Positions 44,187 through 53,301 are shown, numbered from the stretch's first letter. The stretch: 64,000 bases of DNA from Methylobacterium frigidaeris (GCF_022179185.1 NZ_BPQJ01000008.1:1-64000), one strand, 5' to 3'. Made by a program: numbers and translations. Notes: generated by a model from the sequence alone, not told the origin.

Positions 44187-44675
44187 ATGTTTCCTCCTCT
44201 CCCCGCCCGTTGGGTCATCATCGGCAACAGCGGCTCGGGCAAGAGCACGCTGGCCGAGCGCCTGGGGCAGACCCTGCAACGGCCGGTCTACGACCTCGAT
44301 CTCGTTCACTGGCATCCCGACGGACGCAAGCGCGACGAAGCCGATGCCAAGGCGCGCGTCGCCGCGATCGCGGCGAGCGACGCGTGGATCATCGAGGGCG
44401 TCTACGGCTGGCTCGCCGAGGTTGCTCTGGTGCGCGCGACCAGGCTGATCTGGCTCGACATCCCGTGGGACGAGTGCCGGGCCGGCCTGCTCGCGCGAGG
44501 CCTGCGGCGCGGCATGACCCCGAGCGATCAGAGCGACTTGCTGGCCTGGGCGCTGGAGTACTGGACCCGGGCCACCTCGTCGTCGTTCATGGGCCATGAA
44601 CGGCTCTATCTCGCGTTCACGGGTGAGAGGGCGCATCTGCGCGCCCGCGGCGACGTCGCTGCCTTCGTGCCGTGA
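44187..44675 (+). CDS. P-loop kinase (FlaR/adenylate kinase-like)
   Basis: The 162-residue protein has Walker A GNSGSGKST (13-21), a lid-like WHPDGRKRDEADAKARV and the DIPWDECRAGLLARGLRRG arginine-rich segment. This is the pattern of proteins annotated as DNA topology modulation FlaR or adenylate kinase-like. The substrate is unknown. The gene stands alone after the NmrA-like gene with a 102-base gap. Confidence 0.8.
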   Translation: MFPPLPARWVIIGNSGSGKSTLAERLGQTLQRPVYDLDLVHWHPDGRKRDEADAKARVAAIAASDAWIIEGVYGWLAEVALVRATRLIWLDIPWDECRAGLLARGLRRGMTPSDQSDLLAWALEYWTRATSSSFMGHERLYLAFTGERAHLRARGDVAAFVP

Positions 44676-44792
44676 TCGCTCCGCGACTGCTCCGGATCGG
44701 AGGGTTGATCTCATGCCCTCGCGCCGTCGCATAGCCATGTCGATGCGACGGCGACCGGCGCATCAGCGCCGGCGCCCGGTCGGGCTTGCCTG

Positions 44793-44822
44793 GCACCTTC
44801 GAACGCGTCCGTTCGAAGGTGC
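44793..44822. terminator. 13-bp perfect hairpin
   Basis: Arms GCACCTTCGAACG and CGTTCGAAGGTGC flank a 4-base loop (CGTC). It lies between convergent genes ending at 44675 and 44985 and could terminate either. It lacks a U-tract, so it may equally be a repeat unit. Confidence 0.5.
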
Positions 44823-44873
44823 GGCGGTTTCACACGATTTCCGCTTGATCCGTTCGAAGTCAGGGTAGCGCGC

Positions 44874-44898
44874 GTCTCCCCTCTCCCACACGGGAGAC
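44874..44898. repeat. CTCTCCC-type palindrome
   Basis: GTCTCCC and GGGAGAC flank an 11-base centre (CTCTCCCACAC). The leader GCGCGTC...CCCTCTCCC is shared with the element at 48331, and the CTCTCCC core with the composite element at 54091. Confidence 0.6.
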
Positions 44899-44984
44899 GG
44901 GATCCCGCGCTCCATTGTTCCGGGATAGATCGAGCGGGGATCGTATCGCGGGATGTCTGGTCGGCCTTGACGGCTGGTCGGGCT

Positions 44985-45389
44985 TCAGTCCCGCCCCCGC
45001 CCCACCAGCCAGGCCGGATCGAACCAGCGATCCGCCTCGCCGTCATAGGGCAGGCGGGTGATGTCCCATTGCTGGATGAACGGCGCGTAGACGTTCCAGA
45101 CCGCGATGCCGCCGCCGACATAGATGCGCCGGCCGGGATAGCGCGCCAGCACCGCCCGCGGGTCCTCGTGCGAGCGGATGATCGCGATCGTACGGTCCCG
45201 ATAGGCGAAGTCCGGCACCGCCTCGATGGTCTTCGGCCCGGCGATCAGCACGTGGCCCTGCGTCACGGCGAAGAAGCGCGTCACGTCCTCGACGTAGAGC
45301 GGGTCGGTATTGCCCTCCCAGGGCAGCCGCCCGTGGAGGCCGAGCTGGCCCCGCTGCCCGATGGCGCACATCGCCCGCACGTCGATCAT
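44985..45389 (-). CDS. Dihydrofolate reductase-like protein
   Basis: The 134-residue protein starts MIDVRAMCAIGQRGQLGLHGRLPW, matching the DHFR N-terminus with its Met20-loop. It continues with HVLIAGPKTIEAVPDFAYRDRTIAI and the NADPH-site GRRIYVGGGIAVWNVY. It is shorter than typical FolA (about 160) but shows the core motifs. GGAGG lies 12 bases before the ATG. No thyA is adjacent, so an accessory reductase is possible. Confidence 0.75.
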   Translation of the reverse strand: MIDVRAMCAIGQRGQLGLHGRLPWEGNTDPLYVEDVTRFFAVTQGHVLIAGPKTIEAVPDFAYRDRTIAIIRSHEDPRAVLARYPGRRIYVGGGIAVWNVYAPFIQQWDITRLPYDGEADRWFDPAWLVGRGRD

Positions 45390-45480
45390 CGGCTCGATTT
45401 CCTCCGGTCCGCGTCCAAGGGGCCGCGGCCGAGTGATAGCCCGCCCGCCCGGCCGAGGGCCAGCCGGCCGAAGGCCGGGC

Positions 45481-48033
45481 TCACGTGCCAGAGAGCAGGG
45501 CCTCGTTCGTTGCCATGATTGCCGCTTCCACGATTGTCTCCCGGCCCTCCGGCAGCGCGCTCGCCGGCATCGGCTTGCCGTAGAGGTAGCCCTGGAGCTG
45601 GGTACAGCCCTCCCGGCGCAGGCAGGCGGCCTGCTCGGGAGTCTCGACGCCCTCCGCGGTAGTGGCAATGCCGAGGCTCCGGCTGAGCCCGGTGATCGCC
45701 CGCACCACCGCCACGGCCTCGCGGCTGTCGCAGATCTCGCGCACGAACGAACGGTCGATCTTGATCTTGTCGAACCGGAACGCGCACAAATAGCTCAAGC
45801 TGGAATAGCCGGTGCCGAAATCGTCGAGCGCGATCCGGACGCCGAGCTGCTTCAGCTGCCCCAGCAGCGCGAGGTTGTTGGTCGAGGCGTCGAGCAGCAC
45901 CGATTCGGTGATTTCCAGCTCGAGCCGGCCGGCAGGCAGGCCGGAGGCGGCGAGCGCCGAGGCCACCTGGGCGGCGAGCGCCGTGCTGCGGAACTGCACC
46001 GGCGACAGGTTGACGGCGACGCTGCAGCCGCTCGCCCAGCGGCTCGCCTCCCGGCAGGCCTCCTGCAGCACGAAGGCGCCGATCTCGTGGATCAGCCCGG
46101 TCTCCTCGGCGATCGGGACGAAGTCGAGGGGTGAGATCGGGCCCCGCGTCGGGTGCCGCCAGCGCAGGAGCGCCTCGTACCCGATGGTCTCGCCGTCCTC
46201 CGCCCGCACGATCGGCTGGTAGTGCAGGCCGAGCTCGCGCCGGGCGATCGCCCCGCGCAGGTCGGTCTCGATCAGGCGCCGGTAGCGGGCTGAGGCTTCG
46301 AGCGCGCTGTGGAAGCGGGCGTGCCGGCCGCGGCCGTTGCGCTTGGCCTCGTAGAGCGCGAGGTCGCCGCAGCGCAGGAGCTCGTCGGCGGTGTCGGCAT
46401 TCTCCGGCGCGAGGGCGATCCCGATGCTGAGGCCGATCTCGATCCGGTGCCCGTCGATCTCGACCGGCTGGCGCGCCGTCTCGATCAGCCGGTCTGCCAG
46501 GGCGGTCGCCTCGGCGCCCGCCCCGGCGACCGAGGCGACGACCGCGAACTCGTCACCGCCGAGGCGTGCCAGGGTGTCGCCCGGGCGCAGGCTGTCCTGG
46601 AGACGCTTGGCGAGGACGCGCAGCAGGTGGTCGCCGACCGGGTGGCCGAGGGTGTCGTTGATGCACTTGAAGTCGTCGAGATCGATGCAGAGCACCGCCG
46701 TACTCTGTCCCATGGTGGCGTCGGCGTGGGCGGCATCGACCGCCAGCGCCTCGCCGAGCCGTTGGCGGAAGTCCTCGCGGTTCGGCAGGCCGGTCAGCCC
46801 GTCGTGATGGGCGAGATGGTGGATCCGCAGGCTCGCGGCGTGCTCGTCGCTGATGTCCTCGGCGATGAGCAGGCCGAAGAGGGGCTGCTCACCCCGTCCG
46901 CCGATCGCCAGGGCGCGCATCCGGAGCATGCGCGGCCCCCACGCTGTCTCGACCGGCGCCTCGACGGTGGTGGCGGAAGCCGGACCGCCGGGCGCCGCGA
47001 GGGCGGCGTTCATCATCGCCGCGAGGGCCGTCGGCAGCACCCCCGCCGCCGGCCGGCCGACCAGCTCGCCGGCGCAGCGGCAGAGCAGCAGCTCGGCCTG
47101 CAGGTTGGCGAGCCGGATCAGCCCCGTCGCCGCATCCTGGACGACGACGCTCGACGGCATGGTGGCGATCACGCTGTCGAGGAAGGCCGAGGCGGCGGCG
47201 TGCTCGTCGCGGTGTCGCTCGGCGGCCTCCTTGGCCTCGACGACCCGGAGTTCCTGCGCGCGCTTCTCCGTCCGATCGCGGGTGATCTTGGCGAAGCCGA
47301 GGAGGGCGCCGTCGTCGTCCCGGATGGCATCGACGACGACGTCGGCCCAGAACGAGGTGCCGTCGCGGCGGAAGCGCCAGCCCTCGGCCTCGAACCGCCC
47401 GGTCTCGCGAGCCTGGCGCAGGCCGGCCTCCGGCAGGCCCGCCGCCCGGTCCTCCGGACCGTAGAAGCATGAAAAGTGCTTGCCGACGATCTCGGCAGCC
47501 GTGTATTGGCTGGCTCGCTCAGCCCCGGAATTCCAGTTCACTACGATCCCAGCCGGGTCGAGCATGTAGAGCGCGTAATCGCTCACGCCCTGCACGAGGA
47601 GGCGAAACCGGCGCTCCTCCTCGCGGTGCTGCTGGAGCAGGCGCTGCCGGTCGGTGCGGTCTCGGGTGATCTTGGAGAAACCGATGAGGCGGCCGTCATC
47701 GTCCCGGATCGCGTCGATGACGACGTCGGCCCAGAACGAGGTGCCGTCGCGACGGAAGCGCCAGCCCTCGGCCTCGGACTGCCCGGTCTCGCGGGCCTGG
47801 CGCAGGCCGGCCTCGGGCAGGCCCGCCGCCCGGTCCTCCGGACCGTAGAAGCACGAGAAGTGCTCACCCACGATCTCGGCGGCGGCGTACTGCTTGAGCC
47901 GCGCCGCCCCGGCATTCCAGCTCACCACCACGCCGTTCGGATCGAGCATGTAGATCGCGTAGTCGGCCGCCCGTTGGACGAGGAGACGGTACAGCACGTC
48001 GGTGCTTGCGGGTGCGGCTGTCCGTTCCTTCAT
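45481..48033 (-). CDS. PAS-PAS-GGDEF-EAL cyclic-di-GMP enzyme
   Basis: From ATG 48033 the 850-residue cytosolic protein has tandem PAS domains (about 10-140 and 138-265), a third PAS-like region (about 280-400), a GGDEF domain with intact GGDEF (LARLGGDEFAVV) and an EAL domain with YEALLRWRHP. Both catalytic motifs look active. The first two PAS domains are near-copies at DNA level, offset by 384 bases. An upstream in-frame start at 48096 is possible. Ligands of the PAS domains are unknown. Confidence 0.92.
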   Translation of the reverse strand: MKERTAAPASTDVLYRLLVQRAADYAIYMLDPNGVVVSWNAGAARLKQYAAAEIVGEHFSCFYGPEDRAAGLPEAGLRQARETGQSEAEGWRFRRDGTSFWADVVIDAIRDDDGRLIGFSKITRDRTDRQRLLQQHREEERRFRLLVQGVSDYALYMLDPAGIVVNWNSGAERASQYTAAEIVGKHFSCFYGPEDRAAGLPEAGLRQARETGRFEAEGWRFRRDGTSFWADVVVDAIRDDDGALLGFAKITRDRTEKRAQELRVVEAKEAAERHRDEHAAASAFLDSVIATMPSSVVVQDAATGLIRLANLQAELLLCRCAGELVGRPAAGVLPTALAAMMNAALAAPGGPASATTVEAPVETAWGPRMLRMRALAIGGRGEQPLFGLLIAEDISDEHAASLRIHHLAHHDGLTGLPNREDFRQRLGEALAVDAAHADATMGQSTAVLCIDLDDFKCINDTLGHPVGDHLLRVLAKRLQDSLRPGDTLARLGGDEFAVVASVAGAGAEATALADRLIETARQPVEIDGHRIEIGLSIGIALAPENADTADELLRCGDLALYEAKRNGRGRHARFHSALEASARYRRLIETDLRGAIARRELGLHYQPIVRAEDGETIGYEALLRWRHPTRGPISPLDFVPIAEETGLIHEIGAFVLQEACREASRWASGCSVAVNLSPVQFRSTALAAQVASALAASGLPAGRLELEITESVLLDASTNNLALLGQLKQLGVRIALDDFGTGYSSLSYLCAFRFDKIKIDRSFVREICDSREAVAVVRAITGLSRSLGIATTAEGVETPEQAACLRREGCTQLQGYLYGKPMPASALPEGRETIVEAAIMATNEALLSGT

Positions 48034-48147
48034 CGGTTTTGCCCTGGGGACCTGGGGGCGAGTATGCCCGTCCGTCCTTCTTGCCGAAGCGGACACTAAA
48101 ACAGTCTTAAGTGAGAACCTTTAGAGACGAAAAACATCAACACTGGC

Positions 48148-48191
48148 ACATCGGTTCGACGTACCGATGTAGATGAGCGTTAAATGCTCAT
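48148..48191. promoter_or_regulatory. Twin hairpins upstream of the c-di-GMP gene
   Basis: ACATCGGT/ACCGATGT (48148-48170) and ATGAGC/GCTCAT (48173-48191) are perfect repeats, each with a 7-base loop, two bases apart. TTTT follows on the plus strand. They lie 115-160 bases upstream of the ATG at 48033. Terminator, leader RNA and operator are all possible. Confidence 0.4.
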
Positions 48192-48332
48192 TTTCGTGTC
48201 GCGAAATACTGGAAAGACATAAAACAAGTATTCGGGCCGAAGCGGGGGCGCGCGCCGCGCTCCACGGCTTCCCGGGGGGCGGCCGGGCGACGTCGAGATC
48301 CGTCCTTGTCAGGTAATCGACTGAGCCGTCGC

Positions 48333-48363
48333 GCGTCCCCTCTCCCGTATCGAGAGAGGACGC
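48333..48363. repeat. CTCTCCC-type palindrome
   Basis: GCGTCC-C-CTCTC pairs with GAGAG-A-GGACGC around a 7-base loop. It resembles the element at 44871-44898 in its first half. Confidence 0.55.
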
Positions 48364-48427
48364 CTGCTCGATGATGAAGCATCGATGCGGGTTGCGGCGG
48401 ACCACGCCGCGATTCTGCCCCGCTCGA

Positions 48428-48479
48428 CCGATTTCCGAGCGATCGCTTCAGGCCATCGCTCTCACGATGCGGAAATCGG
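48428..48479. repeat. Long imperfect hairpin with CCGATTTCCG arms
   Basis: CCGATTTCCG (48428-48437) pairs perfectly with CGGAAATCGG (48470-48479), and AGCGAT with ATCGCT nearer the loop; an 8-9 base bulge interrupts one side. It lies 100 bases beyond the SDR stop and may be a repeat unit or terminator. Confidence 0.55.
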
Positions 48480-48579
48480 CGTCGCTCGGGCGTGTGGAGC
48501 CGTTGGCTCCACCGCACGGGCGGGTGATATGCTGTCCTATCCCCGAGGTCTGGCCGGACGATCTCTTCCGGACAGCGTA

Positions 48580-49353
48580 TCAGGCTGGCTTCTGCGGCGT
48601 CAGGACACGGTCGGTCGGGAAGTCGTAGATCGCGCCGCTCTCGGTCCAGTCCGGGCTCGCGAGGCGGACGATGTGGGGCGCCAGGTCCTCCGGCGTACGC
48701 AGGGTGTCGGGATCCTCGCCCGGCATCGCGGCCTTGCGCATCGCGGTGCGCAGGGGGCCGGGATTGAGCAGCATCGCGCGCACCGGCGTGGTCGCGGTCT
48801 CGGCCGCATAGGTGCGCACCAGCGCCTCGAGCGCCGCCTTCGACACCGCGTAGGGTCCCCAATAGGCCCGGCACGACGAGGCAGCGCCCGAGGTGACGAA
48901 CACTGCCCGGCCCGCATCCGAGCGCCGCAGCAGCGGGTCGAGGGAGCGGATCAGGCGCCAGTTCGCCGTGACGTTGACGTCCATCACGTTCGACCAGACC
49001 TTCGGGTCGATATGGCCGAGCGGCATCAGCTTGCCGAGCACGCCGGCATTGCCGACAAGCGCGTCGAGCCTGCCCCAGCGCTCGTGGATGGCGGCGCCGA
49101 GGCGGTCGATGGCGTCGTAGTCGCAGAGGTCGAGCGGGACGAGGGTGGCGGAGCCGCCCGCATTCCGCACGGCGTCGTCGAGCTCTTCCAGCGCGCCCTG
49201 CGTGCGGGCGACCGCGATCACGTGGGCGCCGGCCTCGGCGAGCGCCAGGGACGCCGCGCGGCCGATGCCGCGCGAGGCCCCGGTGACCACGGCGATGCGG
49301 TTCGCCAGGGGCTTGCCAGAGGGGGGGGTGCCGGGGAGGGGAGTGTCGGACAT
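48580..49353 (-). CDS. Short-chain dehydrogenase downstream of purF
   Basis: The 257-residue SDR has VVTGASRGIGRAASLAL, VGNAGVLGKL, the catalytic Ser in VFVTSGAASS and YAVSK. An SDR directly after purF is a recurring arrangement in Rhizobiales. It follows purF by 19 bases on the same strand. The substrate is unknown. Confidence 0.9.
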   Translation of the reverse strand: MSDTPLPGTPPSGKPLANRIAVVTGASRGIGRAASLALAEAGAHVIAVARTQGALEELDDAVRNAGGSATLVPLDLCDYDAIDRLGAAIHERWGRLDALVGNAGVLGKLMPLGHIDPKVWSNVMDVNVTANWRLIRSLDPLLRRSDAGRAVFVTSGAASSCRAYWGPYAVSKAALEALVRTYAAETATTPVRAMLLNPGPLRTAMRKAAMPGEDPDTLRTPEDLAPHIVRLASPDWTESGAIYDFPTDRVLTPQKPA

Positions 49354-49372
49354 GGGTCGGTCGGCCTCGGGG

Positions 49373-50875
49373 TCAGTCGGCCTCGGCGAGGATCGCCATC
49401 CGGCGCGGCGAGGCGACCGCGAGGTCGGTCAGCGGTGTGGGATAGTCGCCGGTGAAGCAGTGGTCGGTGTATTGCGGGCAGGCCGCGTCGCGGCTCTCCT
49501 CGCCCATCGCCCGGTAGAGCCCACCGATCGACAGGAAGGCGAGCGAATCGGCGCCGATATACTGACGCATGCTCTCGAGGTCGTGGGTGGCGGCGAGCAG
49601 CTTCTCCTTCTCCGGCGTGTCGATGCCGTAGAAGTCGGGATGGGTGATCGGCGGCGAGGCGATGCGGAAATGCACCTCGCTCGCGCCGGCCTCGCGCATC
49701 ATCCGGACGATCTTCACCGAGGTGGTGCCGCGGACCAGGCTGTCGTCGACGAGCACGATGCGCTTGCCCGCGACCGCGGCGCGGTTGGCCGAGTGCTTCA
49801 TCCGCACGCCGAGCTCGCGCACCGACTGGGTCGGCTGGATGAAGGTGCGGCCGACATAGTGGTTGCGGATGATCCCGAGCTCGTAGGGCAGCCCGGTCTG
49901 CTGGGCGTAGCCGAGCGCCGCCGGCACGCCGGAATCCGGCACCGGGATGACGATGTCGGCCTCGGCCGGCGATTCCTTCGCCAACTCGACGCCGATGTTC
50001 TTGCGCACGGTGTAGACGTTCTTGCCGTTCACGACCGAGTCGGGCCGGGCGAAGTAGATGTACTCGAAGATGCAGGGCCGCACGGCTTGCGCCCGGGCGA
50101 AGCGGATCGACTCGATGCCGTCGTCCGAGATCACCACCATCTCGCCGTTCTCGACGTCGCGCACGAAGCGGGCGCCGATGATGTCGAGGGCGCAGGTCTC
50201 GGAGGCCAGGATGTAGCGGCCGTCGAGCTCGCCGAGCACCAGCGGGCGGATGCCGAGGGGATCGCGGGCGCCGATCAGCTTCTTGTTCGTCATCATCACG
50301 AGCGCGTAGGCGCCCTCGATCTGGCGCAGCGCGTCCATCACCCGGTCGACGATGCGCACGTGGCGCGAGCGGGCGACGAGGTGGAGGATCGCCTCGGTGT
50401 CGGAGGTCGATTGGCAGATGGCGCCGTCGCGCACGAGCTGGCGGCGCAGCAGCAGGCCGTTGGTCAGGTTGCCGTTATGGGCGACCGCGAGGCCGCCGGT
50501 CTCGAGCTCGGCGAAGAGCGGCTGCACGTTGCGCAGGATCGTCTCGCCGGTGGTCGAGTAGCGCACGTGGCCGATCGCGGCCTGGCCCTTCAGGCGCTCG
50601 ATCGTGGCGAGGTCGGAGAACGAATCGCCGACGAGGCCCATGCGGCGCTCGGAGTGGAAGACCCGGCCGTCGAACGACACGATGCCGGCCGCCTCCTGGC
50701 CGCGATGCTGCAGGGCGTGGAGGCCGAGCGCCACGATCGCGGCAGCGTCCGGATGGCCGTAGATACCGAAGACGCCGCATTCCTCGCGCAGGGTGTCGCC
50801 GTCGAGGTCGAGATCGCCGCCGAACGCCTCGCTCGCCCCGGGGGCACCCCGGAAGGTTTCGCTGCGTGCTGACAT
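49373..50875 (-). CDS. purF: Amidophosphoribosyltransferase
   Basis: The enzyme makes 5-phosphoribosylamine from PRPP and glutamine, the first step of purine synthesis. From ATG 50875 the 500-residue precursor has a 32-residue propeptide ending REE, then the catalytic Cys33 (CGVFGIYG). The glutaminase half contains HRGQEAAGI and GHVRYSTTG; the phosphoribosyl half has the PRPP motif VLVDDSLVRGTT. GTG 50902 is an alternative start. It is part of the radA-cvpA-purF-SDR run. Confidence 0.97.
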   Translation of the reverse strand: MSARSETFRGAPGASEAFGGDLDLDGDTLREECGVFGIYGHPDAAAIVALGLHALQHRGQEAAGIVSFDGRVFHSERRMGLVGDSFSDLATIERLKGQAAIGHVRYSTTGETILRNVQPLFAELETGGLAVAHNGNLTNGLLLRRQLVRDGAICQSTSDTEAILHLVARSRHVRIVDRVMDALRQIEGAYALVMMTNKKLIGARDPLGIRPLVLGELDGRYILASETCALDIIGARFVRDVENGEMVVISDDGIESIRFARAQAVRPCIFEYIYFARPDSVVNGKNVYTVRKNIGVELAKESPAEADIVIPVPDSGVPAALGYAQQTGLPYELGIIRNHYVGRTFIQPTQSVRELGVRMKHSANRAAVAGKRIVLVDDSLVRGTTSVKIVRMMREAGASEVHFRIASPPITHPDFYGIDTPEKEKLLAATHDLESMRQYIGADSLAFLSIGGLYRAMGEESRDAACPQYTDHCFTGDYPTPLTDLAVASPRRMAILAEAD

Positions 50876-51077
50876 GATGAGAAGCCCCTGGTGGCCGGTC
50901 ACCGCACGGCCTCGCCTCGCCGACCCCGCGCGCCGACTATCCGCGCGCGGGCCTGATTCGCCTGAGCGAAGCAGGTTCCAGGCCGCTCAGGCCCGAAATT
51001 TCGCCTCGCGCCGGCTATGTAATCGCTGCTGTCGACGGAACCAAGGCGTCAAACGTGTGCTGCGCGGCGTACCTCAC

Positions 51078-51109
51078 ATGCAAAGGGCGCCGGTCGGGCG
51101 CCCTTGCAT
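51078..51109 (-). terminator. Intrinsic terminator of cvpA
   Basis: AAGGGCGCC and GGCGCCCTT form a 9-bp stem with a 5-base loop, extended by ATGC/GCAT across a single bulged base. It starts 26 bases after the cvpA stop on the minus strand and separates cvpA from purF. Confidence 0.75.
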
Positions 51110-51134
51110 CGGTCGGGTGATTGAACGGGCCGCG

Positions 51135-51728
51135 TCAGCGGCGCGGGCTGGCATCCGTGCGGCGCTGGGGCGGGGCATCGGCCTCCGCCGGCGCGTCGGT
51201 GCCGGGATCGGTCTCGGGCTTGGGCTTGCGGAACTGCTTGAGCAGGCCCTCCGGGTTGTCCGGCAGCATCGCCACGAGCTTCTGGCCGCTATTCTCCAGG
51301 ATCTCGCGGCTGCGGGCCTGCTGGGCCCAGTCCGGCACCTTGCCCTGTACCAGCCAGGCGAGGAACACCCAGCCGATGACGCAGATCAGGAAGCCGCGGG
51401 CCGCCCCGAAGGCGAGGCCGAGGCTGCGATCGACCGCGCCGATGCGCGAATCGAGGATCAGGTCCGAGATCTTCACGGTGATCACCGAGACCACCAGCAG
51501 GGTGACGAGGAAGATCGCGGCGATCGAGACCACCAGCGAGACGGTGTCGCTGGAGACGTGCTGCTTGACGGTCGGCAGGAGCAGCGGGTGCAGGTACCAG
51601 GCGAGGCCGGCCGCCGCGACCCAGGCCACGATCGCCAGCACCTCGCGGGTGAAGCCCCGCACCGCCGCGAGCAGCGCGGAGATGACGACGACACCCAGCA
51701 CGACGAGATCGAGAACGGAGAACGGCAT
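51135..51728 (-). CDS. cvpA: CvpA family inner-membrane protein
   Basis: From ATG 51728 the 197-residue protein has four hydrophobic helices (LDLVVLGVVVISALLAAVRG with the family motif RGFTREVLAIVAWV, then about 30-50, 65-90 and 105-130). A disordered Pro/Asp/Arg tail follows. CvpA was named for colicin V production and is linked to envelope and purine-locus functions. GTG 51812 is an alternative start. A terminator follows before purF. Confidence 0.92.
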   Translation of the reverse strand: MPFSVLDLVVLGVVVISALLAAVRGFTREVLAIVAWVAAAGLAWYLHPLLLPTVKQHVSSDTVSLVVSIAAIFLVTLLVVSVITVKISDLILDSRIGAVDRSLGLAFGAARGFLICVIGWVFLAWLVQGKVPDWAQQARSREILENSGQKLVAMLPDNPEGLLKQFRKPKPETDPGTDAPAEADAPPQRRTDASPRR

Positions 51729-51846
51729 CGGCAGGAACGGTTCGGGGGCTTGTAGCGTTGCCTCGGGGTCGCGGCTGCCCTGACCGCCGGGGTTGTATAC
51801 GCTGCCGGACACGATCCGTCACCCTCGGGCTGACAGGCAGGCCCTC

Positions 51847-53301
51847 TCAGATGTCCTCATCGTCGTAGGCTGGCATCCGCTGCTGCGGGCGCCGCCCGCC
51901 CCGGACCGGCTTGCCGCTGGCGGCGACCCCCGCCACCAGGTCGGCGATGTGGCGAAGGCTCTCCGCCGGAAAGCCCTTCTCGGACCCGTCGCGGCCCGCT
52001 CCCTCCCGGCCCTGCGGCATCAAGGCCTTGGCGAAGCCGAGCTTCTGCGCCTCCTTCAGCCGCGCCGGGGCCTGCGCCACCGGGCGGATCGCCCCCGACA
52101 GGCCGACCTCGCCGAAATACACCGCGTCCGACGGCAGAGCAGCGCCCGAGAGCGAGGAGACCAGGGCCGCCGCCACCGCAAGGTCGGCGGCGGGCTCGCT
52201 GATGCGCAGGCCCCCCGCGACGTTGAGATAGACGTCGTGGCCGCCCAGCCGGATGCCGCCATGGGCCTCCAGCACCGCCAGCACCATCGAGAGGCGGTTG
52301 GGGTCCCAGCCGACCACGGCGCGCCGCGGCATGCCGAGCGCCGAGGGCGCCACCAGGGCCTGGATCTCGACGAGGAGGGGCCGCGTGCCCTCCATCCCGG
52401 CGAAGACCGCGGTGCCCGGCGCCGCGAGGTCGCGCCCGGCGAGGAACAGGGCCGAGGGGTTCGGCACCTCGGACAGGCCGCCGTCGGTCATCTCGAACAC
52501 CCCGATCTCGTCGGTGGGACCGAAGCGGTTCTTCACCGCGCGCAGGATGCGGAAATGGTGGCCCTGGTCGCCCTCGAAGGAAGCCACCGCGTCGACCATG
52601 TGCTCGACCACCCGGGGTCCGGCGATCTGCCCGTCCTTGGTGACGTGGCCGACCAGGATCACGGCGGTGCCCGAGGTCTTGGCGAAGCGGATCAGGCTCT
52701 GGGCCGAGCCGCGCACCTGCGTCACCGTGCCGGGGGCCGATTCCACCGTCTCGGTCCACATCGTCTGGATCGAATCGATGATCGCGAGCGCCGGCGGCCG
52801 GCCCTGGCTCAGTGTGGCGATGATGTCCTCGACATTGGTCTCGGCGGCGAGTTCCACCGGCGCGCTCGACAGGCCGAGCCGCTCGGCCCGCAGGCGCACC
52901 TGGCCGACCGCCTCCTCGCCCGAGATGTAGGCGACGCGCTCGCCGCGCTTGGCGAGCGCCGCGGAGGCCTGCATCAGCAGCGTCGACTTGCCGATGCCGG
53001 GATCACCGCCGAGGAGGATCACCGAGCCGCGCACGAAGCCGCCGCCGGTGACCCGGTCGAGCTCGGCGATGCCGGACGAGGTCCGTGGCGCCTCCTTGAC
53101 CTCGCCGGTGAGGCCTTCGAGCGGGAAGATCCGGCCCCGGGCCCGGCTCGGCCTCGTCGCGACCGGCCCGGAGACGGGGCTTGCCGCACCGGTCTCCTCG
53201 ACGATCGTGTTCCAGCCGTTGCAGGCCTCGCAGCGCCCGCGCCAGCGGTTGTAGACCGCGCCGCAGGACTGGCAGGCGAAGGTCTGGTGGTTCTTCGCCA
53301 T
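51847..53301 (-). CDS. radA: DNA repair protein RadA
   Basis: The 484-residue RecA-related helicase processes recombination intermediates. It has an N-terminal zinc finger (CQSCG...CEACNGW, about 10-30), Walker A GGDPGIGKST, the RadA-specific KNRFG motif and a C-terminal Lon-protease-like domain (GGLRISEPAADLAVAAALVSS, FGEVGLSG). ATG 53301 (MAKNHQTFACQSCG) is the family start; extension to 53385 is unlikely. It is the first gene of the radA-cvpA-purF run. Confidence 0.97.
   Translation of the reverse strand: MAKNHQTFACQSCGAVYNRWRGRCEACNGWNTIVEETGAASPVSGPVATRPSRARGRIFPLEGLTGEVKEAPRTSSGIAELDRVTGGGFVRGSVILLGGDPGIGKSTLLMQASAALAKRGERVAYISGEEAVGQVRLRAERLGLSSAPVELAAETNVEDIIATLSQGRPPALAIIDSIQTMWTETVESAPGTVTQVRGSAQSLIRFAKTSGTAVILVGHVTKDGQIAGPRVVEHMVDAVASFEGDQGHHFRILRAVKNRFGPTDEIGVFEMTDGGLSEVPNPSALFLAGRDLAAPGTAVFAGMEGTRPLLVEIQALVAPSALGMPRRAVVGWDPNRLSMVLAVLEAHGGIRLGGHDVYLNVAGGLRISEPAADLAVAAALVSSLSGAALPSDAVYFGEVGLSGAIRPVAQAPARLKEAQKLGFAKALMPQGREGAGRDGSEKGFPAESLRHIADLVAGVAASGKPVRGGRRPQQRMPAYDDEDI

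Larger units (their letters stand above)
44676..44984. other. Intergenic region with two hairpins
   Basis: The 309-base gap between convergent genes holds a 13-bp hairpin (44793-44822) and a CTCTCCC-type palindrome (44874-44898). No gene is supported. Confidence 0.6.
48034..48579. other. Long intergenic region rich in palindromes
   Basis: This 546-base gap is upstream of the c-di-GMP gene and downstream of the SDR. It includes an A+T-richer part (about 48100-48230) with twin hairpins and two palindromes at 48333 and 48428. Several open frames cross it but none resembles a protein. Confidence 0.6.

Noticed and set aside
48034..48180. Possible c-di-GMP riboswitch upstream of the GGDEF-EAL gene
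   Set aside because: The hairpins do not show the conserved GEMM core or its tetraloop-receptor arrangement.
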